From Streptomyces sp. WZ-12 (lineage in GTDB: Bacteria; Actinomycetota; Actinomycetes; Streptomycetales; Streptomycetaceae): a DNA stretch of 64,000 nt. The notes under the pieces are model-generated. The model did not search any database, had not been told where the DNA came from, and saw only the letters and a list, made by a program, of their open reading frames with translations. Positions 25,055-34,532 of this stretch are shown piece by piece (position 1 is the stretch's first letter; each line of letters opens with the position of its first letter). The position numbers and the translations under genes were made by a program. The stretch covers positions 1,488,001 through 1,552,000 of the forward strand of contig NZ_CP118574.1 in the NCBI RefSeq assembly GCF_028898845.1, in the 5' to 3' direction.

Positions 25055-26773
25055 ATGAGCACGGAGCCCTCGTATCCCGTCGCCCCCGACCAGAAGCCCC
25101 CACAACAGCCCCCGGACCCCACGATCGTGACCATCGGTGTGGTGGCGGTCCTGCTGGTGGTGGGGTGGGCGTCCATCGGGAAGGACAACTTCGCCACCGT
25201 CTCGGACACCGCGTTGCACTGGGTATTCGCCAACTTCGGCTGGCTGTTCGTGGTGGGCGCCGACTTCTTCCTGGTGTTGTGCGTCGTCATCGCGTTCAGC
25301 CGGTTCGGCGCGATCCGGCTCGGCCGGGACGACGCGGAGCCGGAGTTCACCAACCTCGCCTGGATCGCGATGATGTTCAGCGCCGGCATGGGCATCGGCC
25401 TGATGTTCTACGGCGTGGGCGAACCGCTCCAGCACTACGTGTCGCCGCCGCCCGGTTCCGGCGTGCACGCCAAGACGCTGAGCGCCGCCCGCACGGCCAT
25501 GGAGTACTCCTTCTTCCACTGGACGCTCACCCCTTGGGCGATCTACGGCGTCGCCGGCCTCGCGCTGGCCTACGCGGGCTTCCGCAAGGGCCGGGGCAAC
25601 CGGCTGAGTTCGGCCTTCGTCCCGCTGATCGGCGAGCGGCGGGCCAACGGCGGACCGGGCAAGGCGATCGATCTGCTCGCCGTCTTCGCCACCGTCTTCG
25701 GCACCGCGACCAGCCTGGGCCTGGGCACCCTCCAGGTCGCCGAGGGCCTCAACTTGACGGCGGGCGCGCCCAGTTCCCGGACCCTGGAGCTGATCATCGT
25801 CGCCGCGCTGTCGGCGGCCTTCGTGGCCTCCGCCTTCTCCGGGCTGCACCGCGGCGTGAAGTGGCTGAGCACCCTCAACATCGCGCTGGCGGCCCTGCTG
25901 ATGGTCTTCGTCTTCGTGGCCGGCCCGACCGTGTACGTGCTGAACACCATCCCGGCGAGCCTGGGCGGTTACCTCAGCGAACTGCTGCCGATGGCCTCGC
26001 GGACCGGCGCCTTCACCGACCCCGCCTGGCTGGGCCAGTGGACGATCTTCTACTGGGCGTGGTGGCTGTCCTGGGCGCCGTTCGTCGGCACCTTCCTGGC
26101 CCGCATCTCGCACGGCAGGACCATCCGCGAGTTCCTCATCGGGGTGTTGCTGGTCCCCAGCGGCGCGACCATGGTCTGGTTCTCCGTCATGGGCGGCAGC
26201 GCGATCCGCCTGGACGCCAACGGCCGGGCCGAGTTGGCGTCGATGGTCGCCAAGGGCGCCGAGGCGTCCCTGTTCGGGCTGCTGGACAGCCTCCCGCTGG
26301 GCACGCTCACCTCGTGGGTGGCGATGGTGCTGGTGATGACGTACTTCGTGACCAGCGCCGACTCCGCCTCGCTCGTCATGGGCTCGCTGACCAGTCGGGG
26401 CGCGCTGCACCCGCGGACCTGGCTGGTCGTCCTGTGGGGCGTGTTGATGGCCGCGGTCGCGGCCGTGTTGCTGATCGCCGGCGGGCTCAGCTCGCTCCAG
26501 ACGGCGACGATCCTGGTGGCGCTGCCGTTCGTCCTGGTGATGCTGGCGCTGTGCTGGGCACTGTTGGCCGAACTGCGCGAGGACCCGGGCGCCGGCGCCC
26601 CGCGACACGCCCTGCACGGACTGCGGGACGCGGTGACGGCCATGGTCGGCGAGGCGGTCACCGAGCACAGCCGGCCCCAACACCCGCGCCTGCAACGGCT
26701 GCGCCGCGCGGCCAGCACGCGACGCGGCGAGGGCGACTACGGGGACGGGGACGGCGACGACGGGGTGCGGTGA
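25055..26773 (+). CDS. BCCT-family transporter (betaine/carnitine/choline type)
   Basis: 572 residues, about 12 predicted membrane helices. It shows the family glycine-rich stretch [18 protein letters not shown] (about 107-124). The Trp-rich substrate segment [22 protein letters not shown]/H-G-R-T follows at about 330-353. The gly-rich motif suggests sodium- or proton-coupled uptake of glycine betaine or a similar osmolyte. The charged cytoplasmic C-terminus, rich in Gly and Asp, could sense osmotic conditions as in BetP (inference). A -10-like CATAGT ends 8 nt before the ATG. Confidence 0.93.
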   Translation: [572 protein letters not shown]

Positions 26774-26891
26774 CGGCCCCGCCCCGCGACACGGTGCAGC
26801 ACGCCTGGGAGTGCCGCACCACCGGGACCCTCAACTCCCCCTCCGCATCGACAACTTCAGCCGTCCCAGGGTGTGCAGCGCCGGCGCGGTG

Positions 26892-26922
26892 CCCGTTCCG
26901 ACGTCCCGCACGCGGGAACGGG
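26892..26922. terminator. Hairpin between convergent BCCT and Lrp genes
   Basis: Stem CCCGTTCC (26892-26899) pairs with GGAACGGG (26915-26922) around a 15-nt loop that can form an inner CCGC/GCGG pair. It is placed between convergent genes. A short run of GGTCAC repeats (26930-26951) follows. Confidence 0.55.
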
Positions 26923-26983
26923 GCCGCGGTCACAGTCACGGTCACGGTCACACCACGGCGCCCACAAGTACATTGACGGGGCG

Positions 26984-28027
26984 TCATATGTGCGGCTCGG
27001 CCCAGACGTCGGGGGGAACCACTCCGATCGAGCGGCCGTGGGGGTCGAGGAGGCGGCCGAGGAGTTTGTCGTGGCGGAGGGTGACGACGCGGTCGACGAT
27101 GTCCAGGGTGGGGTGGGCGGTGGCGAGTTGGGTCTCCAGACGCAGGGCGTCGGTGACGGAGTGGAGGCTGGCCTGCACGAGGAGGTTGTGGGGGCCGCTG
27201 ACGGCGGCGCAGTTGCGGGTCTCGGGCAGGCGGATCAGGGCGTGGCCGACGGCCGGCAGGTCGGCGGGCGGGACCTTGGCCCAGAAGGTGAGGGCCACGG
27301 GCCAGCCGCCGAGGGGGCGGGCGAAGTCGCAGCGGAATCGCAGGACATCGAGTCGGGTGAGCTGCTCGATGCGGCGCTTGACGGTGGAGAGGCTGACGCC
27401 CAGGGCGGTGGACAGTGTCTGGTAGGAGGCGCGGCCGTCGCGGGCCAGGCAGGTGAGGAGGGCGCGGTCGGCGGTGGTGAGGTCGCCGGGGCCGCGCCGG
27501 GGCGTTGGGGGCGGGGGTGGTGCGGTGAGTTGGGCGCGTTGGTCGGGGGCGAGGGCGGCGATGCGCCAGCGGCCGCCCTCGGTGAACATGTGGGTGACGA
27601 TCCGGGCGTCGACGGCGGTGATGCCGGGGACGTGCGGGAGCAGGTCGAGGGTGTAGCGGGAGAGGGCGGGCAGGTCGCGGGTGGCGACGGTGGCGAGGAT
27701 GTCGTGGGCGCCGGCGGAGCGCTCGATGGTGAGCATGTGGGGGTGGCCGGCGAGGGCCCGGGCGACGGCGGCGGTGGTGTCCGGGGCGCAGTCGATCTGG
27801 GCGAAGCAGACGCACATCCGGTCCAGCATCCGTGGGCCCGGCGAGAGTCCGACCCAGGCCGTGCCGTGCTCGGTGAGGCGGTGGAAGCGGCGGGCGACGG
27901 TGACCGGGTCGACGGCGAGGGCGCGGCCGAGCTCGGTCCACGAGGCCCTCGGCCGGAGTTGGAGCGCATGGATCAGCGCGAGGTCGTCCTCGCTGAGTGG
28001 TGTGGCGTCCGTGACAGCTTCCTGCAT
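26984..28027 (-). CDS. Double Lrp/AsnC regulator (two fused modules)
   Basis: 347 residues, twice the usual Lrp length. Module 1 (about 10-150) has helix-turn-helix L-I-H-A-L-Q-L-R-P-R-A-S-W-T-E-L-G-R-A-L and a RAM-type domain. After a Pro-rich linker (about 170-180), module 2 (about 185-330) repeats the arrangement with L-T-C-L-A-R-D-G-R-A-S-Y-Q-T-L and L-S-T-V-K-R-R-I-E-Q-L. A single chain would form a pseudo-dimer able to bind two half-sites. It is divergent (about 140 bp) from the hydroxyacid oxidase gene, its likely target. Confidence 0.88.
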   Translation of the reverse strand: MQEAVTDATPLSEDDLALIHALQLRPRASWTELGRALAVDPVTVARRFHRLTEHGTAWVGLSPGPRMLDRMCVCFAQIDCAPDTTAAVARALAGHPHMLTIERSAGAHDILATVATRDLPALSRYTLDLLPHVPGITAVDARIVTHMFTEGGRWRIAALAPDQRAQLTAPPPPPTPRRGPGDLTTADRALLTCLARDGRASYQTLSTALGVSLSTVKRRIEQLTRLDVLRFRCDFARPLGGWPVALTFWAKVPPADLPAVGHALIRLPETRNCAAVSGPHNLLVQASLHSVTDALRLETQLATAHPTLDIVDRVVTLRHDKLLGRLLDPHGRSIGVVPPDVWAEPHI

Positions 28028-28166
28028 TCGTGGCCGCCTCTTGGCGAGATTCCTGCGATTTCCCTCATCCCGATGACCAGTCTCGCACTGTAGGGAGCGG
28101 CGGGCCCGCTCGCATGGGGCGGGTGGGCCGCGGAAGTCAGCAGGTCGGGACCAGGAGGAGCGGATC

Positions 28167-29327
28167 GTGGCGTTCGCCGATTACCAGAACGAGATCTACT
28201 TCGACGGGCTGCGCGGGGTGGTACCGCGGCTGCCCATGAGTTACGCCGAGTTGGAGCCGCCGGCGCAGGCGGCGATGCCCCCGTCGGTGCGGTCTTACGT
28301 CGCCGGGGGTGCCGGGGACGAGCAGACCCAGCGGGCCAACGTCACCGCCTTCGGGGAGTGGGGCCTGGTGCCGCGCATGCTGGTCGGTGCGAGCGAACGG
28401 GACCTGTCGGTCGAGCTGTTCGGCCTGCGGCTGCCCTCGCCGTTGTTCATGGCCCCGGTCGGCGTGCTCGGGCTGTGTGCGCAGGACGGCCACGGGGACC
28501 TCGCCGCCGCGCGGGCCGCCGCCCGGACCGGCGTGCCGATGGTCGCCTCCACGCTGTCCGTCGATCCGATGGAGGAGGTGGCCGCCGAGTTCGGCGCCAC
28601 TCCCGGCTTCTTCCAGCTCTACACGCCCACCGACCGGGAGTTGGCGGAGAGCCTGGTCCGCCGGGCCGAGGCCGCCGGCTTCAAGGGCATCGTGGTCACC
28701 CTCGACACCTGGGTCACCGGCTGGCGCCCCCGGGACCTGGCCGTCAGCAACTTCCCCCAGTTGCGCGGCCATTGCCTGGCCAACTACACCAGCGACCCGG
28801 TCTTCCGCTCCCGCCTGACCAAGTCCCCCGAGGACGATCCGGGGGCCGCGGTGCTGCGTTGGGCGCAGCTCTTCGGCAACCCCCTCACCTGGGACGACCT
28901 GCCCTGGCTGCGGTCGCTGACCGACCTGCCGCTGATCCTGAAGGGCATCTGCCACGCCGACGACGCCCGCCGCGCCAGGGACGGGGGCGTGGACGGCATC
29001 TACTGCTCCAACCACGGCGGCCGGCAGGCCAACGGCGGTCTGCCGGCGCTGCGTTGCCTGCCCGGGGTGGTCGAGGCGGCGGAGGGGCTGCCCGTCCTGT
29101 TCGACTCCGGCGTCCGCTCCGGCACGGACGTCGTCAAGGCGCTCGCCCTGGGTGCGTCCGCCGTCGGCGTCGGCCGCCCCTACGCCTACGGCCTGGCCCT
29201 GGACGGCGCCGACGGCATCGTGCACGTCCTGCGCTCGCTGCTCGCCGAGGCCGATCTGCTCATGGCCGTCGACGGCTACCCGACCCTGGCCGACCTCACG
29301 CCCGACGCGCTCCAGCGTCTCCGCTGA
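28167..29327 (+). CDS. FMN-dependent alpha-hydroxyacid oxidase (lactate 2-monooxygenase-like)
   Basis: 386 residues, starting at a GTG with AGGAGG upstream. The TIM-barrel flavoenzyme motifs are present: [11 protein letters not shown] near the N-terminus, P-L-F-M-A-P-V-G at about 93, F-F-Q-L-Y near 150, V-T-L-D-T-W, L-I-L-K-G-I, and the catalytic base S-N-H-G-G-R-Q at about 286-292. F-D-S-G-V-R-S-G and V-G-V-G-R-P-Y complete the phosphate site. The family oxidises lactate, glycolate, mandelate and similar acids. The length and N-terminus favour lactate 2-monooxygenase, but this is not certain. Probably controlled by the divergent double Lrp protein. Confidence 0.9.
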   Translation: MAFADYQNEIYFDGLRGVVPRLPMSYAELEPPAQAAMPPSVRSYVAGGAGDEQTQRANVTAFGEWGLVPRMLVGASERDLSVELFGLRLPSPLFMAPVGVLGLCAQDGHGDLAAARAAARTGVPMVASTLSVDPMEEVAAEFGATPGFFQLYTPTDRELAESLVRRAEAAGFKGIVVTLDTWVTGWRPRDLAVSNFPQLRGHCLANYTSDPVFRSRLTKSPEDDPGAAVLRWAQLFGNPLTWDDLPWLRSLTDLPLILKGICHADDARRARDGGVDGIYCSNHGGRQANGGLPALRCLPGVVEAAEGLPVLFDSGVRSGTDVVKALALGASAVGVGRPYAYGLALDGADGIVHVLRSLLAEADLLMAVDGYPTLADLTPDALQRLR

Positions 29328-29366
29328 CGCGGGACGGTCCGGTTCCCCCTCGCCCGCCCGACGGGC

Positions 29367-30632
29367 TCAGGCGCGCCCCGCGGCCAGGTCCATCAGGCGG
29401 GCGAGGACCCGGTCGCCGGAGGCGGCGAGGCCGTCGTGTTCCCACTCGTTGGTGACCCAGACCCGGGCGGCGCCGAGGGTACGGGCGGTGTCCAGGGACA
29501 GGCCGGCGTCCACGTACATGTCGTCGTGGTAGACGACCGCGGCGACCGGGACGGTGTTGGCGGCCAGGCGCGCCGGGTCGTACAGCGGCGGCCAGTCGGC
29601 GCGCCGGGCGAGGAGTTCCGCGGCCTCGGCGAACGGCCGCAGGCCGCGGACGTCCCGGAACATCCAGGGATAGACCATCTCGCCGGTGAGCAGCAGCGGG
29701 TCGGCGTCCTCGGCGAAGGCGGGGAGGGCGGCGTGGGCGCGGTCGGCGGCCCAGGCGGTGGGGCCGGCGCCCTGGCCGTAGAGGGTTTCCTGGAGGACGG
29801 CGTAGAGGGGGTTGTCGGTGAAGCCGGTGAGGGCCATCACCTGGTAGCGGAAGGTGTCGGTCAACTCGCCGTCGTCGTCCAGCGCTTCGTCGAGGAGCCA
29901 GTGCAGGCGCTCGAAGCCGTCGCCCATGCCGAGGACGAGGCCGAGGGTGCGCAGGCGGCGGACGGTGAGCCGGTCGCCGTCGGGGAGCCGCACGTCCCGG
30001 GTGGCGAGGAGGTCGGCGATGCGGCGCAGGCGCCCGGCGTCGTCGGGGTAGCGGGCGTAGAAGGCGTGGCCCCGGTCCCGGACCCGGGGGAAGGTGCGGG
30101 CGTAGACCTCGTCGGCGGTCGCGGCCAGGCCCGGCAGTCCGCCGGCGACGTAGCACGCCCGGAGCCCTTCCGGGGCGCGGGAGAGGTAGGTGAGGGTGAG
30201 GAAGCCTCCGTAGCTCTGGCCGAGGGTCTCCCAGGGGCGGTCGGGGCTCAGCGCGCGGCGGATCAGCTCGGCGTCCGCGACGATCGAGTCCGCCCGGAAG
30301 TGGCCGAGGTGGGCGGCCAGTTGGGCCGGATCGCGGAAGCGGGCGGCGGCGCGGGCGGTGAGCGGCGTGGAGCGGCCGGTGCCGCGCTGGTCCAGGAGGA
30401 GGACGCGGTGCGTCTTCAGGGCGTGCGCCAGCCAGCCCGGCGAAGTGCCGGTCGGGCGGGGCGACTTGCCGCCCGGCCCGCCCTGGAGGAACAGCAGCCA
30501 GGGCAGCTCCTCGCCGGCGCGGGCGGGGTCGACGAACTCGCGGGCGAAGACCCGGAGGGTGGCGCCGTCGGGGGCGGCGTGGTCCAGGGGGACGGTGAAG
30601 ACGTGGTCGGTGGTGGCGTGTGCGGGGTTCAT
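29367..30632 (-). CDS. Alpha/beta hydrolase, proline iminopeptidase-like (S33)
   Basis: 421 residues from the ATG at 30632 (GGGAGA upstream). Motifs are the oxyanion segment L-F-L-Q-G-G-P-G-G-K-S (about 47-57), L-D-Q-R-G-T-G-R-S (about 80-88) and the nucleophile elbow G-Q-S-Y-G-G-F (about 140-146). The acid and His are expected in the C-terminal D-D-M-Y-V and W-E-H-D-G-L segments. The long form fits tripeptidyl/proline aminopeptidases of the S33 type. No signal peptide is visible, so probably cytoplasmic. It is convergent with the oxidase gene. Confidence 0.88.
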   Translation of the reverse strand: MNPAHATTDHVFTVPLDHAAPDGATLRVFAREFVDPARAGEELPWLLFLQGGPGGKSPRPTGTSPGWLAHALKTHRVLLLDQRGTGRSTPLTARAAARFRDPAQLAAHLGHFRADSIVADAELIRRALSPDRPWETLGQSYGGFLTLTYLSRAPEGLRACYVAGGLPGLAATADEVYARTFPRVRDRGHAFYARYPDDAGRLRRIADLLATRDVRLPDGDRLTVRRLRTLGLVLGMGDGFERLHWLLDEALDDDGELTDTFRYQVMALTGFTDNPLYAVLQETLYGQGAGPTAWAADRAHAALPAFAEDADPLLLTGEMVYPWMFRDVRGLRPFAEAAELLARRADWPPLYDPARLAANTVPVAAVVYHDDMYVDAGLSLDTARTLGAARVWVTNEWEHDGLAASGDRVLARLMDLAAGRA

Positions 30633-30909
30633 CGGTGGTGGTCTCCCGTGGGTCGTGGTGGGTGCGGGCCTCAATGACCGGCAGGCCGTGGCGGGTTGGC
30701 GCGGCCTGTGGGCCATTCTCGGGCCACGAGGGGCCGCGCCCTCCGGCGGGCGCCACCGCCCGTCACCCGGGGCGCACGCACCGCGGTCGGGGCAGGCACG
30801 GCGAGCGGGGCCGGTTCGGCGGAGACTGGAGGTGCTGCGCACCGCGGGCCGTGGTGGGGAGCGCCACGGCGTCCGGCGGCGGTGGGTGGACCGGGAACGA
30901 GGTGAGGTC

Positions 30910-31779
30910 ATGCAGGACGTGATCACCGTGGGCGTCGACGGAACGCCCGAGGCGACGGCGGCCGCGCTCTGGGCAGCGGACGAGGCGGGGCTGCGGCGGG
31001 CCCGGCTGCGGCTGCTGCACGCCTGGGTGCTGCTGGCGCCGGAGCCTGAGGACGGGGTGGCCGGGGAGGACGAGCAGAACTACTGGCCGCACCGGATCCT
31101 CGGCGACGTCCACGATGCCGTCCGGGACCGCCACCCGGACCTGCCGGTGGACGAGTGCCTGGTGAGCAAGGACCCGCAGCTCGCCCTGGAGGAGGCGGCG
31201 GACCAGTCGAGCCTGCTGGTCCTGGGCTCGCGGGACCTGGGCGCGATGGCGCGGTACGTGCTGGGCGAGATCGGCCTCAAGGTGGTGGCGCACACCCGCA
31301 CCCCCACGGTGCTGGTGCGGTCCCGGGCGGGCGCGGCGGCGCCGGCGCCGAACGCCCCGGTGGCGGTCGGGCTGAGCCTGCACGAGCCGTGTGCGGCGCT
31401 GCTGGAGTTCGCGTTCGAGAGCGCGGCCCGGCGGGGCGCCCCGCTGCGCGTCGTGCACGGCCGGCACCTGCCGTCGTTCGCGTACAACCGGGGCGGCGGG
31501 GTCGAGCCGATCGTGGCGAAGCAGACGGCGGCGGACGCCCGGGAGGAGCTGGTGGCGGCGCTGCGGCCCTGGCGGGAGACGTTCCCGGAGGTGTCCGTGG
31601 CCCCCCGGGTGGAGCTGGAGGGCCCGGCGCGGGCGCTGCTGCGGGACGCCACGGACGCCGCGCTGCTGGTCGTCGGGCGCCGGCACAAGCTGCACTTCCC
31701 GGCGTCGCGGATCGGGCACGTCGTGCATGCGGCGGTGCATCACGCGCCGTGCCCGGTGGCGATCGTGCCGCACGAGTGA
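30910..31779 (+). CDS. Universal stress protein (tandem UspA domains)
   Basis: 289 residues with two UspA domains: about 1-145 (V-I-T-V-G-V-D-G-T-P-E-A-T ... L-L-V-L-G-S-R-D-L-G-A) and about 150-289 (P-V-A-V-G-L-S ... L-L-V-V-G-R-R-H-K-L, then A-P-C-P-V-A-I-V). The G-x-x-G-9x-G-S/T ATP motif is imperfect in both halves, so nucleotide binding is uncertain. The ATG at 30910 follows GGTGAGG. It opens a stress/dormancy-like module in which DUF1876, NAPRT and a second Usp follow. Confidence 0.92.
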   Translation: MQDVITVGVDGTPEATAAALWAADEAGLRRARLRLLHAWVLLAPEPEDGVAGEDEQNYWPHRILGDVHDAVRDRHPDLPVDECLVSKDPQLALEEAADQSSLLVLGSRDLGAMARYVLGEIGLKVVAHTRTPTVLVRSRAGAAAPAPNAPVAVGLSLHEPCAALLEFAFESAARRGAPLRVVHGRHLPSFAYNRGGGVEPIVAKQTAADAREELVAALRPWRETFPEVSVAPRVELEGPARALLRDATDAALLVVGRRHKLHFPASRIGHVVHAAVHHAPCPVAIVPHE

Positions 31780-31836
31780 GTGGGCCGTCCCGTTCCGCAG
31801 CCCCGGCCCCCGGTCTGCGATCCGGCCCCACGGACA

Positions 31837-31892
31837 GGCGCCCCGTCCCGTTTCTCCCAACAATGGGTGCAGGGGCGAGGAGACGGGGCGCC
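31837..31892. repeat. 11-bp inverted repeat before the DUF1876 gene
   Basis: GGCGCCCCGTC (31837-31847) and its exact complement GACGGGGCGCC (31882-31892) are 34 nt apart, in the 138-bp gap between the usp stop and the DUF1876 start. It could be a terminator of usp or an operator/leader structure for the downstream gene. Confidence 0.5.
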
Positions 31893-31917
31893 CCGGCGGA
31901 CACCGCGGAGGTGAGCC

Positions 31918-32217
31918 ATGGCGAAGACCACCGAGTGGCCGGTCCGGCTGGTCCTCACCGAGGAGGACGGGACGACCCGGGCGCGGGCGGAGCTGGACAC
32001 CGGAACCCGGACGCTGACCGGGCACGGCCGGGCCCGCTGCAACCCCGCTGACCCGGACGTCCCGGTGATCGGCGACGAGTTGGCGGCCGGCCGGGCGATG
32101 AAGGACCTCGCCGGACAGTTGATCAAGCTGGCCGACCGCGACCTGGCGGGTGTCGGCGCCGCGCCCCCCGGGCACGAGCGGCACACCCTCTACGGCTGGA
32201 CGGACGAGCTGGCCTGA
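31918..32217 (+). CDS. DUF1876 family small stress protein
   Basis: 99 residues beginning M-A-K-T-T-E-W, with T-R-A-R-A-E-L-D-T-G, L-T-G-H-G-R-A-R-C-N-P, and V-P-V-I-G-D-E-L-A-A-G-R-A-M-x-D-L-A. This is the DUF1876 signature. Mycobacterial relatives Rv1738 and Rv2632c are hypoxia-induced, and Rv1738 resembles ribosome hibernation factors in fold. A role in stalling translation during stress is therefore plausible but unproven here. GGAGGTGAGCC precedes the start. Confidence 0.88.
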   Translation: MAKTTEWPVRLVLTEEDGTTRARAELDTGTRTLTGHGRARCNPADPDVPVIGDELAAGRAMKDLAGQLIKLADRDLAGVGAAPPGHERHTLYGWTDELA

Positions 32218-32290
32218 CGTCCGCCCACGGGCCGGCCGCGGGCCGTGCGGAGGCGTCCGCCGGCGCGCGGGGCCCGGGAAGGAGCCGGCG

Positions 32291-33652
32291 ATGCCGGAGC
32301 CGACGACGGCCGGTCCGACCACGACCGACCTGTACGAAGTGACCATGGCCCTGTCGTATCTGCGCGAGGGGATGACCGGGCCGGCCACCTTCAGTTGCTT
32401 CGTCCGGGAGCTCCCCGCCGACCGCGGGTTCCTGGTCGCCGCCGGGGTGGAGTCGGTGCTCGACTTCCTGGGCCGCTTCCGGGTCGGGCCGCAGGACGTC
32501 GAGGTGTTCGCGCAGGCGCTCCGCCGGCCCACCGCCGAGCTGGCGCCGCTGTTGGGGATGCGGTTCGCCGGGGAGGTGCGGGCGGTGCCGGAGGGGCGGG
32601 TGGTGCTGGCCGGTGAGCCGTTGCTGGAGGTCACCGCGCCGCTGCCGCAGGCGCAGTTGGTGGAGACCTTCGTGCTGAACCAGCTCAGTCACCAGACGAC
32701 GGTGGCGTCCAAGTGCGCCCGGTGCGTGCTGGCGGCCCGCGGCCGACCGGTGGTGGACTTCTCGCTGCGGCGGACGCACGGGACGGAGGCGGGGCTGCGG
32801 ACGGCGCGGCTGGCGGCGATGGCGGGCTTCGCGGGGACCAGCAACGTGGCGGCGGCGCACGCCGAACGACTGCCGGCGGTCGGCACCATGGCGCACTCCT
32901 ACGTCGAGGCGTTCGAGGACGAGGAGAGCGCGTTCACCGCCTTCGCGCGGGCCCATCCGGGTCCGGTGACGTTCCTGGTGGACACCTACGACGTCGATTC
33001 CGGGGTGGCGGCCGCGGCCCGGGTGCTGCACGCCCTGGACCGCGCCGAGGGCTCCGCGATCCGGCTGGACAGCGGCGACCTGGGGGCGCTGGCGGTCCGG
33101 GCGCGGGCCATGTTGGACCGGGCCGAGCTGCCGGGGGTGCGGATCGTGGTCAGCGGTGGGTTGGACGAGTTCGCGGTGGACGACCTGGTGCGGTCCGGGG
33201 CGCCGATCGACGTGTTCGCGGTGGGCACCCGGGTCGGGGTGAGCGCCGATGCGCCGTACCTGGACTCGGCGTACAAGCTGGTCGCCTACGACGGGCGGCC
33301 GGTGATGAAGCTGTCGGCGGCGAAGGTCACCGCGCCGGGCCGCAAGCAGGTGTTCCGGCACCGGGGGTGCCAAGACGTGATCGGGCTGGCCGAGGAGCCG
33401 GTGCCGGCGGGCAGCGTGCCGTTGCTGGAGACGTTGCTGCGCGAGGGGGTGCGGTGTGCGCCGCGGACGCCGCTGGCGGAGGCCCGGGCGCGGCTGGCGG
33501 CGGACCTCGCGGAGCTGCCGGCGGCGGCCCGCGCGATCCGCTCGCCGGTGCCGGTGACGGCCTCGGTCTCCGCGCCGCTGGCTGCACTGGCGGCGGACGT
33601 GCGGCGGCGGATCGAGCGGGCGGTGCTGGCGCCGTACGGGCACCCCGCGTGA
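32291..33652 (+). CDS. pncB: Nicotinate phosphoribosyltransferase
   Basis: 453 residues from the ATG at 32291 (GGAGCC upstream). NAPRT motifs: T-D-L-Y-E-V-T-M-A near the N-terminus, L-N-Q-L-S-H-Q-T-T-V-A-S-K, D-F-S-L-R-R-T-H-G (phosphoribosylation-site His), G-T-M-A-H-S-Y-V, F-L-V-D-T-Y-D, I-R-L-D-S-G-D-L, and S-G-G-L-D-E-F. It makes nicotinate mononucleotide for NAD salvage. Placement beside Usp and DUF1876 genes recalls mycobacterial PncB2, a DosR-regulon enzyme that keeps NAD supplied in non-growing cells. The C-terminus faces the convergent second usp gene only 13 bp away. Confidence 0.93.
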   Translation: MPEPTTAGPTTTDLYEVTMALSYLREGMTGPATFSCFVRELPADRGFLVAAGVESVLDFLGRFRVGPQDVEVFAQALRRPTAELAPLLGMRFAGEVRAVPEGRVVLAGEPLLEVTAPLPQAQLVETFVLNQLSHQTTVASKCARCVLAARGRPVVDFSLRRTHGTEAGLRTARLAAMAGFAGTSNVAAAHAERLPAVGTMAHSYVEAFEDEESAFTAFARAHPGPVTFLVDTYDVDSGVAAAARVLHALDRAEGSAIRLDSGDLGALAVRARAMLDRAELPGVRIVVSGGLDEFAVDDLVRSGAPIDVFAVGTRVGVSADAPYLDSAYKLVAYDGRPVMKLSAAKVTAPGRKQVFRHRGCQDVIGLAEEPVPAGSVPLLETLLREGVRCAPRTPLAEARARLAADLAELPAAARAIRSPVPVTASVSAPLAALAADVRRRIERAVLAPYGHPA

Positions 33653-33665
33653 GGGTCGGCCCGGC

Positions 33666-34532
33666 TCAGCGGCGCGGGACCACCACGACCGGGCAGGCGG
33701 CGTGGTGCAGCGCGGCGTGCCCGACCCGGCCGAGTTGCAGCCCGAAGTGGCCGTGCCGGTGGCGGGCGCCGAGGACCAGCAGGTCCGCGGCGGCGGACCG
33801 GCGGATCAGCACCTTGTGCGCCGGCCCCTCGACGGTGGTGCGGCGGACGCGCACCGCCGGGTGTTCCTCGGCCTCCGCCGCCACCGCCGCGTCGACCAGC
33901 GCCGACGCCCGCTGCTCGTAGTGGTGCTCGGGCCCGGCGGCGCGCTCGGCGCGGTCGGCGGTCTCGTAGGCGGGGCAGCGCCAGGCGCGGACGGCGTCCA
34001 GGACGCAGCCGCGGGCCTCGGCCTCCCGGAAGGCGAAGCGGACGGCCGGGGAGCCCGGTGCGGTGTCCCCGACGCCGAGCAGCACCCGGTCGTGGCCGCT
34101 CTCCAGGCCGGCCTTGTCGCCGCGGACGACGACCACGGGGTGCGCGGCGCGGGCGGCCACCGACAGGCTGACCGAGCCCAGCAGCAGGTCGGCGAACTCC
34201 CCGCGGCCCTTGGAGCCGAGGACCACGGCGGTGGCGTAGGGCGCCTCGCGCAGCAGCACCGTGACCGGGTCGTCGGCCAGCACCTGGACGGAGATCTCGA
34301 CCTCGGGGTTGCGGCGGGCGGCCCGTTCCGCGGCGGTGCCGATGACGCGGTCGGCGATGGCCTGTTCGGCGGGGGCGTGTTCCGGTGGGGCGACGCCTTC
34401 GTAGCGCTCCCATTGGGAGGCGTGGACCAGGCGCAGCGGCAGCCCGTGGCGGGCCGCCTCGTCCACCGCCCAGTCCAGGGCGCGCAGCCCGGCGTCCGAT
34501 CCGTCCACGCCTACGACCAGGGGGAGTTCCAT
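33666..34532 (-). CDS. Universal stress protein (tandem UspA domains)
   Basis: 288 residues, two UspA domains: about 1-145 with V-V-G-V-D-G-S-D-A-G-L-R-A-L-D-W-A and G-S-K-G-R-G-E-F-A-D-L-L-L-G-S-V-S-L (a good G-x-x-G-9x-G-S ATP motif), and about 150-288 with L-L-V-L-G-A-R-H-R-H-G-H-F-G-L-Q-L-G-R-V. The first domain probably binds ATP. It diverges from the HAD/GH65 operon across a 240-bp region holding an 11-bp inverted repeat, which could serve both directions. Confidence 0.93.
   Translation of the reverse strand: MELPLVVGVDGSDAGLRALDWAVDEAARHGLPLRLVHASQWERYEGVAPPEHAPAEQAIADRVIGTAAERAARRNPEVEISVQVLADDPVTVLLREAPYATAVVLGSKGRGEFADLLLGSVSLSVAARAAHPVVVVRGDKAGLESGHDRVLLGVGDTAPGSPAVRFAFREAEARGCVLDAVRAWRCPAYETADRAERAAGPEHHYEQRASALVDAAVAAEAEEHPAVRVRRTTVEGPAHKVLIRRSAAADLLVLGARHRHGHFGLQLGRVGHAALHHAACPVVVVPRR

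Noticed and set aside
25025..26695. 556-residue minus-strand frame over the BCCT gene
   Set aside because: Antisense shadow with low-complexity Gly/Gln/Asp content; the membrane protein on the plus strand is clear.
26930..26951. GGTCAC/AGTCAC repeats as a possible CRISPR-like or operator array
   Set aside because: Only about four 6-bp copies between convergent genes, with no spacer structure and no regulator partner; treated as simple repeat.
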